In this document: in pieces, positions 33,685 to 43,867 of the stretch | How positions within the stretch are numbered: position 1 is the first letter of the stretch | Layout of the letters: the number at the start of each line of letters is the position of its first letter | Assembly: GCF_027579695.1 (NCBI RefSeq) | Contig: NC_083571.1 | Span: forward strand, 85,015,888 to 85,079,887 | Length of the DNA stretch: 64,000 bases | From: Neoarius graeffei | Lineage: Eukaryota > Chordata > Actinopteri > Siluriformes > Ariidae | Reading direction: 5' to 3' | Notes under the pieces: generated by a model | Database searches by the model: none | What the model was told of the DNA's origin: nothing | The model's input: the letters and a program-made list of their open reading frames with translations, nothing else | Translations under genes and position numbers: made by a program

Positions 33685-34868
33685 ATGGAGTCCTTGCCCT
33701 TCAAGGACCTCGTTCATGCCCTCGCCACAGCACAGCAGAACCAGCATCAAGCGCTGATCGCCCTCTGAAAGGAGCAGGAACAACACTTTGAGGCCTTGAT
33801 GCTGGCCCAACAAGAAGACCGCCAGATGTTCTGGCACCTGCTCGCGTCGACGGGGTCCTCGACCGCCACCGCAGCGGACCCTCCCCACCTCACCCTAACG
33901 AAGATGGATCCACACAACGATCCAGAAGCCTTCCTCGCGCTCTTCAAGCAAGCAGCCAAAGTGTGGGGATGGCCGGTCGAGCAGCGTGCAGCGTGCCTAC
34001 TTCCCCTGTCAACTGGCAAGGCGCAGCTCGCCGCGCTGCAGGTCCCCGCTGACAGCCGGCTCATATACGCAGACTTAAAGTGAGCCATTCTCCAGCGAGT
34101 CGGCCACTCCCCAGAACAACAGCATCAGTGCTTCCACACGCTGCGGTTGGAGGAGGTCGACCGGCCGTTCCCGTTAGGCCAACAACTCCAGGACGCCTGC
34201 CGGCGGTGGCTGAGGGCAGACAACCGCAACGCCAAGGGAATTATCGACCTGGCAACACTGGAGCAGTTCATCGTGCGACTTCCGGAAGGAACAGCGGAGT
34301 GGGTCCAGTGTCATTGCCTGGCGTTGCTGGAACAAGCCATCGAGCTGACAGAGGACCACATGGCGGCGGTTCTGACAGCAGGAAGATGTGCTTCCTTTTC
34401 TCCTCTTTCCTCTCTCTCTCTCCCTCTCCCTTTGCTTCCTGTCCTCGCCCTGTGCCCCCATCGTGGAGGCGGGGGCTGGCTCCCCTCCAGGTGAGTGACG
34501 TCCATAACACCAGTGCAGAGGGAGAGCCTGGGCTGGTGTGCTGGCACTGCGGAGAGCCGGGACATCTCCAAAGTCAGTGCTCCGCGATGGAGGTGGGAAC
34601 GGTGGTCCGGGTCCCTGACACACCCGAAACCACCCTCGATCAGGCCGGAGCGTATCGTATACCGGTAAGTGTACAAGGGGATATGTATCAGGCCTTGGTG
34701 GATTCCGGCTGTAATCAGACCTCCATCCACCAAAGCGTGGTGCAAGGTGAGGCATTGGGGAGAGCACAAGTAGTGAAGGTATTGTGTGTGCATGGGGATG
34801 TTCACAACTACCCTTTTGTGTTCGTCCACATTCTAGTTCAAGGAGAAAAGCATAAAGACAGCGGTTAA
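33685..34868 (+). pseudogene. Gypsy gag with SCAN-like domain, zinc knuckle and protease start
   Basis: Opens MESLPFKDLVHALATAQQNQ. One frame runs to about 34380 with TGA codons at 33766-33768 and 34081-34083. The segment DPEAFLALFKQAAKVWGWP through ATLEQFIVRLPEGTAEWVQ has the layout of the SCAN-like capsid of Gmr1-type gypsy elements. After a frame change, CWHCGEPGHLQSQC (zinc knuckle, near 34538) and ALVDSGCNQTSI (aspartic protease DSG, near 34690) follow. The ORF stops at 34866-34868; RT, RNase H and integrase are absent. Gag would form the particle shell. This copy is dead. Confidence 0.8.
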
Positions 34869-34898
34869 TTCTTGTTTCACCTACTCGCTGATTGGTGT

Positions 34899-34935
34899 GA
34901 GGCGACAGCGCTAACCACTACACCACCGTGCCGCC
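34899..34935 (-). mobile_element. SINE head fragment
   Basis: Only gtgaggcgacagcgctaacc and the following bases up to gtgccgcc, the tRNA-like head of the V-SINE on the - strand. Marks a breakpoint beside the truncated gypsy. Confidence 0.8.
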
Positions 34936-35033
34936 ATGATACTGTATAAAGAATTCAATTATATTATGGGGTTTTTTTTCAGTTTTTCCAATATGTGGCT
35001 CATTTTGATTCTTGAGCCAGCTCATTAGCAATA

Positions 35034-36319
35034 TTAAAGGTCTCATTGCATCGTTTTTTCATTAATTGTGCGGTGGTCTCTAGTATGAATGAACGCCCTG
35101 TGAGCCGGTTTTGGTGAAAAAAAATGCTGTGGTTCTCCTGTTTCAGGCTGTTCTAGTTTGGTGGAGGAGTGGGTGGCAGGAGAACGACAGGATTTCAGCT
35201 CTTACTCATTAATATTCATGACATGTAAACGTGTTACCTCTGATTGGCTAACAGCAATCAGTAAACGCGTTACCTCTGATTGGCTAACAGCACTGTGATG
35301 CTACCTCCAGTGGGTCAGAACAAGCGGATGTGGGTCTCTTTGTAAAAACTGTTCTGATTGGCTATTATGGTCTCGACATCGATGTTTTGACCAATAACAA
35401 TGTAGATAACACAAATTTTACATCACATTCAACGAGATTTAAACGAGACTAAAGATGGCGACTTATAAATAATGTGTAAACATCGTTGGAGTTAATAAAG
35501 TTTGAACAGTATGAAGGAACATACCCGAACCCCCCGAAATTAATTTAAAAAAAAATTCTCAACGGATTTGGCATAATATAAAAAGATCGTTTTTTACTCA
35601 GAAAAAGCGGAAATCCGCCGAAAAGTGGAAAACTCTCATCCCTGCCTAGCTTGTGACCATGTCATGCATGCTATTTTGTAACAAAAACCTTCGAACAAGA
35701 AGTTCATGTTTTACTTACAGCTTGTGAGCTGGTGGTCGATCGTCTTGACAGCACAGATCCAAGTATTAAAAACAACCTCGAAGCAAAACCACTACTGAAG
35801 GCACCGAAGTTTGAAAAGTCACTGTGGTTGAAATGATCAGAACACAGTACTAATGTTGCATTATACTTCGCTGGTGGTGTTCCAAAGATAAATTCCAACC
35901 ATTTCTTCTTCAGCTCTTCTATCTTGGGCAAGAAATGCAATGTTGATGTGTTACTGCCACAAATAATACAGGCACGAACTTGTTCAGACATGTTTTCAAC
36001 TTGCTGTTAGGTCCTCTTCGTTAGCTACTGACGAGATGGGCTGTGCTGTCTCTCCTCGCGCTTAAATCCGAACTTTCTTCCCATGGGTGGTCGCAAGTCA
36101 AGGTGGGCGAGGCCATGAATACTAATTTTCGAAGTGACGTAAGTTCGTAGGGCTTTTTCAGATTCGCTCGTTTTTCCGACTATTTTCTTTCATAAGCTAA
36201 TACAGGGAATGGGAGTAGAATTACATTTTCACATGCAGCATGCATATGCAACTCGGAGTGAACTATGGTATTTCAAAAAGAGCCAGTATTAAATGTTTTT
36301 GGTGGAAGGGCACCTTTAA
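35034..36319 (-). mobile_element. TTAA element with a THAP-like exon
   Basis: TTAA at 35034-35037 and 36316-36319. Termini ttaaaggtctcattg and complement ttaaaggtgcccttc are short inverted repeats. Two near-identical blocks (cgtgttacctctgattggct / cgcgttacctctgattggct) lie near 35230 and 35265. On the - strand it holds the THAP-like coding segment at 35719-35991. Confidence 0.65.
35719..35991 (-). CDS. THAP-like zinc-finger exon inside a transposon
   Basis: 91 codons from MSEQVRACIICG to a good donor (gtaagt, complement at 35713-35718), so this looks like a first coding exon. It has the C2CH pattern of THAP DNA-binding domains: C-x2-C near residues 8-11, a conserved W (KKWLEFIF), and LCSDHF supplying the C-x2-H pair, followed by the F..Y/F-G-rich segment NFGAFSSGF. 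The spacing between pairs is about 38 residues, within the THAP range. THAP domains occur in P-type transposases and in host regulators. No downstream exon is recognisable in the element. Confidence 0.6.
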
Positions 36320-36373
36320 CAAATTGCAACACCTTAAAGGGAAGAAAAATGTCCTTGTTCATAGCTTAATGGC

Positions 36374-36414
36374 ATATTATTATTATTATTTTTATTATTA
36401 TTATTATTATTATT
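36374..36414 (+). repeat. (TTA)n microsatellite
   Basis: ATT/TTA triplet run of about 13 units with one interruption. Confidence 0.9.
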
Positions 36415-36588
36415 GCTTTGGATATTAAAATCACCCAGGTCAAGTCATATTGAAATAAATTATGTGAACATCCTGTACATTTAAGTAGACAGGTATTAGG
36501 ATAGTGAGCCACAAATGTACGTCAAAACAAGAAGAGCATAAAAGAGCTCACTTCACCATTCAGTCAAGTGAGTAACTTATGGAGAGCA

Positions 36589-36974
36589 GTCATCCATCCA
36601 TCCGTCCATTATCTCTAGCCACTTTATCCTGTTCTACAGGGTCGCAGGCAAGCTGGAGCCTATCCCAGCTGACTACGGGTGAGAAGCAGGGTACACCCTG
36701 GACAAGTCGCCAGGTCATCACAGGGCTGACGCATAGACACAGACAACCATTCACACTCACATTCACAGCTACAGTCAATTTAGAGCCACCAGTTAACCTA
36801 ACCTGCATGTCTTTGGACTGTGGGGGAAACCAGAGCATCCAGAGGAAACCCATGCAGACACGGGGAGAACATGCAAACTCCACACAGAAAGGCCCTCGCC
36901 GGCCACTGGGCTCGAACCCGGACCTTCTTGCTGTGAGGCGACAGTGCTAACTACTACACCACCATGCCACCCCA
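36589..36974 (-). mobile_element. V-SINE-type SINE, copy 10 (older)
   Basis: Complete but more diverged (accatgccacc, gcagacacgg). Tail catccatccgtcc. Duplication not clear (gagagcagt versus agagaagtg). Confidence 0.9.
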
Positions 36975-37010
36975 AGAGAAGTGATGTTTTTCTAAAAAAA
37001 TATATATATA

Positions 37011-38500
37011 CTAGTGCATCTCAAAAAATTAGAATATTGTGAAAAAGTTCAATATTTTCCATCAGTTATTTAAAAAAGTGAAAATGTTATATATTATAGA
37101 CTCATTACACATAAACTAAAATGTTTCAAGCATTTTTCTATTTTAATTGTAATCAGTATGGCATACAGTACAAAAACATAAACAAAACCCCATCTCAAAA
37201 TATTAGAATATTTCATTTCAAGTTTGAGTAAAACAGTATGAACACGGTGTGTCTCTCGGTCTAGTTCAGTACACACAACCACAATCATGGGGAAGACTGC
37301 TGACTTGACTGTTGTCCAGAAGATGATCACTGATGCCCTCCACAAGGAGGGTAAGCCACAAAAGGTCATTGCTGAAAAGGGTGGCTGGAAAAGGTGCGCA
37401 AGCAACAGGGATGGCCGCAGTCTTGAGAGGATTGTCAAGAAAAGTTGATTCAAGAACTTGGGAGAGCTTCACAAGGAGTGGACTGAGGCTGGTGTCAGTG
37501 TATCAAGACCCATCACGAACAGACATCTTCAAGAAAGGGGCTACAACTTTCGCATTCCTAATATCAAGCTACTCCTGAGCCAGAGACAATGTCAGAAGTG
37601 TCTTATCTGGGCTAAGGAGAGAAAGAAATGGACTGTTGCTCAGTGGTCCGTCCTCTTTTCAGATGAAAGTACATTTTGCATTTAATTTGGAAATCACGGT
37701 TCTAGAGTCTGGAGGAAGAGTGGAGAGGCACAGAATCCAAGGTGTTTGAAGCCCAGTGTGAAGTTTCCACAGTCTGTGATGACTTGGGGTGCCATGTCAT
37801 CTGCTGGTGTTGGTCCACTGTATTTTATCAAGTCCAAAGTCAACACAGCCATCTACCAGGAGATTTTAGAGCACTTCCTGCTTCCATCTGCTGACGAGCT
37901 TTTTGGAGATGCTGATTTCCTTTTCCAGCAGGACTTAGCACCTACCCACAGTGCCAAAACTACTACCAAATGGTTTGCTGACCATGATATTACTGTGTTT
38001 GATTGGCCAGCCAACTTGCCTGACCTGAACCCCATACAGAATCTATGGGGTATTGTCAAGAGGATGATGAGGAACAGCGAACCCAAAAATACAGATACGC
38101 TGAAGGCCACTATCAAAGCAACCTGGGCTTCAATAACACCTCAGCAGTGCCACAGACTGATCACCTCCATGCCACACCGCATTGATACAGTAATTCATGG
38201 TAAAGGAGCCCCAACCAAGTATTGAGTGTATAAATGAATATACTTTTCAGAAGTTGGACATTTCTGTATTGTAAATCCTTTTTTTTTTATTGATCTTAGG
38301 GAATATTCTAATAATTTCAGATACTGGATTTCTGATTTTCATGAGCTATAAGCCATAATCATCAAAATTAAAACAAAAAAGGCTTTAAATATTTCACTTT
38401 ACATGTAATGAATATAGAAGATATGAAAGTTTACCTTTTTGAATTAAATTATGAAAAAAGGAACTTTTTCATGGTATTCTAATTTTTTGAGATGCACTAG
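37011..38500 (+). mobile_element. Tc1-like transposon, family 2
   Basis: Ends ctagtgcatctcaaaaaatt and complement, flanked by TA at 37009-37010 and 38501-38502. 1490 bp. Confidence 0.93.
37287..38225 (+). pseudogene. Tc1 transposase, broken, catalytic E replaced by Q
   Basis: Starts MGKTADLTVVQKMITDALHK. The N-terminal third is frame-shifted, with stops near 37448 and 37683. The last frame (37746-38225, 159 codons) is intact: MTWGAMSSAGVGPLYF, FQQDLAPTHSAK (second D) and LPDLNPIQNLWG. In the last motif the catalytic glutamate is glutamine, while the DD34 spacing is kept. The first D is visible in LFSDEST. Dead on several counts. Confidence 0.88.
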
Positions 38501-38504
38501 TATG

Positions 38505-38510
<6 letters not shown>

Positions 38511-38554
<44 letters not shown>
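38511..38554 (+). repeat. (TA)n microsatellite
   Basis: About 22 TA units directly beside the right end of the family 2 Tc1. Confidence 0.95.
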
Positions 38555-38556
<2 letters not shown>

Positions 38557-39256
38557 ACATAATGGATTAGATAATGTCAACTAGCTAGCAAATGGTAGCT
38601 CAGTCAGTTGTGACACAACTTCGAACTAATTTAAACTTCAAAAGTGCACAGTGGGAGTAAACAACACCATATTGTCTGTTCATATATAGTCATTGGCTGA
38701 GATACATGGCAAGGTTCATCTCCGTATAATGACACTGAATAAATAGGTTTATATTAATGTGTTTTTTTTTCTTTTTTATCAGAACATAGAAACTAGGTGT
38801 GGTTTCTCAGGCTAAATCCATCACAGTCATTGTAATGGTTGGACCCAAAGACTATCATCTCCTCTCCCAAACCTGCAGCATAGCCAGCTCTTCACTACGA
38901 TCCCTGAATTTTCAAGCTAGACCCAGAAACCTGTTCCAGCCTTCAGGCCTCGGTACTCGCCAAACGATTTCTCTAATTATTTAGGTAGAAAAATCTTTGT
39001 GTCTTTGGCTGTACATTAAACACTTACCATTTTTTTCCAAGCTACATAATGATGTTCTTGTTCGTTTGGATGCTTGGTTCAAAGATTCACTTTATTATAA
39101 TCTTTATTACATGTACAATAAATAAAACATTTATTAACATGTTTATTAATCATATTTCCAAGTATGTTAGTAGTCTTTCAATAACACATCTGCAGAAATA
39201 CTGCTCTAGTTATCAGTTGTGCCTTGTGTTATTTAGGACTTTCGTGAATAAACATA
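38555..39256 (+). other. Intergenic stretch with no recognised feature
   Basis: AT-rich sequence. Small ORFs only, none resembling a known family. Confidence 0.5.
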
Positions 39257-39384
39257 TAGAGCGGCGGCTACCTTAATGATCTTTTGGCCATTGCAAATGT
39301 ACAAGAGACTTTCAATATGTAGATTGTGCATAAATAGTTACTCAAACTTCCACTGGAGACGGGGGAAAGAAAAGTTGATTCCCG

Positions 39385-39385
<1 letters not shown>

Positions 39386-39415
<30 letters not shown>

Positions 39416-40636
39416 CATTTTATTTAAGGCGCCTTTCAGGACACTCAAGGTCACCTCACAATACACATAAATGACAATAAAAAGAAAAAAGACAATATAC
39501 CGTAAATGCAATAAGATAAAATAAAATCAGAAATCAGCAGTAGTGGATGACAAGTTATAGTGAGTAGGCAAGTTTGAAAAGGTGGGTTTTTAAACAGGTT
39601 TTGAAGATGGATAATGAGTTAATGTTCCTTATGTCAGGGGGGAGGGAGTTCCAGAGGCGAGGGGCAGAGCGGCTAAAGGCTCTGGACCCCATGGTGGACA
39701 GACAGGCAGAGGGCACAGCGAGGCTGATGGAGGGGGCTGACCTGAGTGTCTGGGAGGGAGTGTTGATGTGGAGAAGGTCGGAGAGGTATGGGGGGGCGAG
39801 GTTGTGAATGGCCTTGAAAGTGTGGAGCAGGATTTTAAAGTCTATGTGAAATTTGAGAGGAAGCCAGTGGAGCTGTTGGAGGACAGGAGTGATATGATTG
39901 ATGGATGGAGTTCTAGAGACAAGACGAGTGGCTGAGTTCTGGACCAGTTGGAGCTTATGGATGGACTTGTGGGGGAGACTGAAGAGGAGGGAGTTACAGT
40001 AGTCGAGGCAGGATGTGACTAAAATGTGGACCAAGATGGCAGCGCTATTAGAAGTAAGGGACGGATGGAGGCGATTAATATTGCGAAGATGGAAGTAGGC
40101 CGACCGGGTAACATTATTAACGTGGGTTTGGAATGACAAAGAGCTGTCAAGGACGACACCCAGGCTCTTAACCTGAAGGGAAGGGGAAACAGAGGAGTTG
40201 TCAATGAGGATGGTGAATCTGGGAGTGTTAGTGAGAATGGATTTAGAACCAACGAGGAGGACCTCAGTTTTATCACTGTTGAGTTTGAGAAAGTTGGAGG
40301 AGAGCCAGGATTTGATTTCCTGTAAACAGACAGAGGGAGGGGGGTGGGAAGGTGGAGGTGGGTTCAGAGGAGAGGTAAAGCTGGGTGTCGTCGGCATAAC
40401 AATGGAAATGGATGTTGTATTTACGGAAAATATGACCAAGAGGAAGGAGATAGATGATAAATAGGATGGGACCGAGGACAGAGCCTTGGGGAACACCAGA
40501 GGAGAGGGGAGAGGGTTGGGATGTGAATGTCTTTAGCTGGATGAACTGAGTGCGGCCAGAGAGGTAGGAAATGAACCAGTCCAGGGGTGTGTCAGATAAT
40601 ACAATAGATGCTAGCCTATCGAGGAGGATGGTGTAG
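39386..40636 (-). mobile_element. L2-like LINE 3' half with RT remnant
   Basis: 5'-truncated, ends in an (AAT)n tail at 39386-39414. The - strand gives [37 protein letters not shown] and [14 protein letters not shown] (RT catalytic YADD near 40387-40398). After a frame change an ORF (39555-40496) carries [33 protein letters not shown] and [19 protein letters not shown]. The frame break around 40390 makes it inactive. Fish retroelements of the L2 clade share these motifs. Confidence 0.88.
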
Positions 40637-40854
40637 GATTACTTAGCGTATCAGATCACGTGACACTGTTCCACAAGTATTGATACCTTTGTCCACAGTT
40701 ATCGACACCGTTCCACAATTATCGACATCCAGATGATTATTTTTTTTTTTAAAATAATCAGTATGTGGTATTAAGTTAACAAAACAGTTTTTATTTCAAA
40801 TTTGTTTTACATAGATTTATATTTAGTACAAAATATCTTTTATATAAATATATG

Positions 40855-41234
40855 GGGGCGGCACGGTGGTGTAGTGGTTAGCGCTGTCGCCTCACAGCAA
40901 GAAGGTCCGGGTTCGAGCCCCGTGGCCGGCGAGGGCCTTTCTGTGTGGAGTTTGCATGTTCTCCCCGTGTCCGCGTGGGTTTCCTCCGGGTGCGCCGGTT
41001 TCCCCCACAGTCCAAAGACATGCAGGTTAGGTTAACTGGTGACTCTAAATTGAGCGTAGGTGTGAATGTGAGTGTGAATGGTTGTCTGTGTCTATGTGTC
41101 AGCCCTGTGATGACCTGGCGACTTGTCCAGGGTGTACCCCGCCTTTCGCCCGTAGTCAGCTGGGATAGGCTCCAGCTTGCCTGCGACCCTGTAGAAGGAT
41201 AAAGCGGCTAGAGATAATGAGATGAGATGAGATG
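40855..41234 (+). mobile_element. V-SINE-type SINE, copy 11
   Basis: Full-length with gatgagatgagatg tail. Target duplication not clear. Confidence 0.92.
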
Positions 41235-42237
41235 TTGATTTTTTTAAATTGAGATTTTAAATTTACATCTAAAAATATAAAATGTCTACTGATATTGTAA
41301 TATGTGGTAGATATTTACAACAAACTGCAAAAAATATTTTCTGAATGGAACGGAAAAATCTGAATATTTCAAGCATTTAATTTTTTTTTAATATGCTAGG
41401 AATATAATTCTGGTCTAATTCTATTTATTGCAAATACTCTAAGCATTCCATTCTGTTATGAATCAGAAAATAAATTATTAAAAATCACAGCACTTTTATT
41501 TTTTTAAAAGTACTTCATCTACTTCAATAATGTTACACAAAGATCGATCCATAACAGTTGTAAATGTCACTTAATTCCACAGGGTGTCGATAATGATGGA
41601 CACCAGTGAAAGTGATCACTATTATCGACACCTCACTTGACTTCTCAAACGCGCGTTTAGATACAAAATGGCAATTGTCAACTGAAAGAGTCAGAAACAA
41701 AGTAGGTTTCGACAAGGATATCATGAAATATCGGTGAATTTGATAAGTAAAAACATGTCCATGATCTTTCCACCATGCTTATCTGTGATAACGTCTGGAT
41801 TTTCCTCAAATTGCTGATCACGCTAAAAAAAATTTAAAATTCCAGCTCAGGTAACGAGCTGTGTCATCAGATGACCAGATCAAAGAGCGAGGAGGATCTT
41901 CCGGTTGATTGATTAACCAAGAATAACTGTTGTAACCGAAACTCACCTTTGTAAAATTGTTGTTTTTTTTTATTGGTAAATCTGAAAAGGTGTCGATAAC
42001 TATGGACTGTCGATAATTGTAGCCGCCGCTCTAGTTGTTTCATAAAACGAGCAGTCCAGTCCTAAAGTAGTGCTTTCCCTGAGATTTAATGTAAATGTGC
42101 CAAACATGCGACATGAGCAGCCCTTTTTGCATCTGCACCCAAAATAGGCAGTGTACACTTTTAAAGACATATTTATGGCAGATGTTTAACATGTGTAGAG
42201 GCTAAACAAAGGCCATCCAGTGACATCCACATTCATA

Positions 42238-43119
42238 TCAACTCAGAAAGCGGGACAGGTCCTCTCTGATCTCAGCCTCGTCCCACGGTCCGTGGATGTT
42301 GTCTTTGTGTCTCTGTAGATGCACCAGCAGCAGCGGACACACCAGCGTTAGTACTACTAGAGCAAGACAGAGAAGAAGAGCTCCAGCAGGCCACAAAGTG
42401 CCGACACTTACAACTCCACACGCACACACTATCCCGGCTGCCCAGGGGAAAGTCCACTCAGCCGCCTGCCTCAGTCGCTGCAGAAGACACGGCCAGAGTG
42501 CAAAGATGAGCAGGGCGCAGCTCAGCATGGCGAAAGTGTGCAGGGTCCCGGTGAGGCGTGATGCCAAGCAAACCGAGGCAAAGAGCGCTGCGTTGAGTGA
42601 AAGGCTGCCCGGCAGGCTCGGCTGTGTGTAGGGGAAAGACACCAGGTGTGCCATGAGCATGCCAGCGGACATGGCGTACACCGTATCCGTGCTCACAGAC
42701 TCGGTCAGCGTCTTGAGCACTGGTGAGAAACCAAAGGTGAAGGCCATGAACACGGCAGCGCTCTGCAGGTCGGCACAGCGCGTTCGTTCTCGGCTGGTTC
42801 CTCCTCCCAAAGCCTCGTAGAGCATATAGCCTAGAACCGAGCATCCCAGGCCAGTCCAAAGCAGCGTCGAAGGACCCACATTTCCCTGCTCCATATAGGA
42901 CCACAGCGTGAGGAACAGCGCCACACACGAGAGCTGCTGAGAGACGAGCCCGGCTTCTCGAACCACCGCCCAGTAGCTGTACTGATGCACTCTGATGTTG
43001 CGTCGAAGCTCTTCTAGGAAGCGGCGGTCCACGTAGTTGTCAGGAAACGGCTGGCGCTCATACAGCACTTTACGCCACGGCACAGCTGGAGTAGCACCTG
43101 CATCACTGTCTGCTCCCAT
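42238..43119 (-). CDS. pigc: PIG-C, GPI-GlcNAc transferase subunit
   Basis: 293 codons in one exon, close to the human length of 297. PIG-C is a membrane subunit of the ER complex (with PIG-A, H, P, Q, Y and DPM2) that transfers GlcNAc from UDP-GlcNAc to phosphatidylinositol, the first step of GPI-anchor synthesis. Conserved blocks: VLYERQPFPDNYVDRRFLEE (about 19-38), FGFSPVLKTLTESVSTDT (about 129-146), NAALFASVCLASRL (about 176-189), IFALWP (about 205) and the C-terminus NIHGPWDEAEIREDLSRFLS. Six to eight hydrophobic segments lie between residues 55 and 268. The start is the only Met before the conserved core; ttcag lies three bases upstream, so a 5' UTR intron is likely. Codon use is GC-rich compared with the flanks. 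The gene is convergent with the dynamin gene. Confidence 0.97.
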   Translation of the reverse strand: MGADSDAGATPAVPWRKVLYERQPFPDNYVDRRFLEELRRNIRVHQYSYWAVVREAGLVSQQLSCVALFLTLWSYMEQGNVGPSTLLWTGLGCSVLGYMLYEALGGGTSRERTRCADLQSAAVFMAFTFGFSPVLKTLTESVSTDTVYAMSAGMLMAHLVSFPYTQPSLPGSLSLNAALFASVCLASRLTGTLHTFAMLSCALLIFALWPCLLQRLRQAAEWTFPWAAGIVCACGVVSVGTLWPAGALLLCLALVVLTLVCPLLLVHLQRHKDNIHGPWDEAEIREDLSRFLS

Positions 43120-43680
43120 TGCCTGAAATGATCTTCAGTACAGAGAAAGCTTTTTTTAGACTACGGTCGAATCCCACATTGCTCCCTAATCCCTTGTAAT
43201 ACAGTATATTATAACATGAGTGACAGGCTCAACAGCACACTGGGTTTGACAGACAGGAAGTGTTAGTGAGCATTATCTGTACCTCTGCGGTGGGTTAATG
43301 AAGATTTACAGTGCAACCCGTTGATACTTGGCCATGATGACAGGAATCCAGGATGAGCAAGTTTTATATCACGCTTTCACGGTTCATAGAAGCGACGCAG
43401 GTTGATGACGTCACCACCAGCCTCGATTACACGCAAGACAACCCGGAAATCCACATCTCAGAAAACTACTGAACGATTAATCTGGTAAACACGATACAGG
43501 CAGCGCTCAAAACTCTCCCAGGACCGACTCCGAGTCCTCTGCCACTGAACAAGCCTCGTTTGTGCTCCAGGAATTCCCGGAAGTGATGCCTTTGAAAACA
43601 GGAAGCGCGCATGTGCAGTTGTGGCTCCTGCTGAAAGAGGAAAGCAGGAGGCTGGACTGAGGAAGGTGTGTAGTGTAGAC
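43120..43680 (-). promoter_or_regulatory. pigc: Probable pigc upstream region
   Basis: About 560 bp between the start codon and the next transposon. It contains a perfect CRE-like TGACGTCA (43406-43413) and ETS-like ccggaag (around 43577), with raised CpG content. A splice acceptor (ttcag, 43127-43123 on the - strand) just before the ATG implies a noncoding first exon here. The promoter position is inferred, not seen. Confidence 0.4.
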
Positions 43681-43867
43681 AAATACACTAGCGTTCAAAA
43701 GTTTGGGGTCACTTTGAAATGTCCTTATTTTTGAAAGAAAAGCACTGTTCTTTTCAACGAAGATCACTTTAAACTAATCAGAAATCCACTCTATACATTG
43801 CTAATGTGGTAAATGACTATTCTAGCTGCAAATGTCTGGTTTTTGGTGCAATATCTCCATAGGTGTA

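Larger units (their letters stand above)
39259..42031. mobile_element. TA-flanked composite with 13-bp inverted ends
   Basis: gagcggcggctac at 39259 is inverted at the right end (gtagccgccgctc to 42031). TA lies just outside both (39257-39258, 42032-42033). The body between nested insertions repeats tatcgacacc/tatcgacatcc motifs near 40690-40730, 41585-41630 and 41990. A LINE (39386-40636) and a SINE (40855-41234) are inside. No transposase recognised. Confidence 0.55.

Noticed and set aside
42296-42928. ORFs on both strands overlapping pigc
   Set aside because: Shadows of a GC-rich coding exon; only the 293-codon frame matches a protein family.
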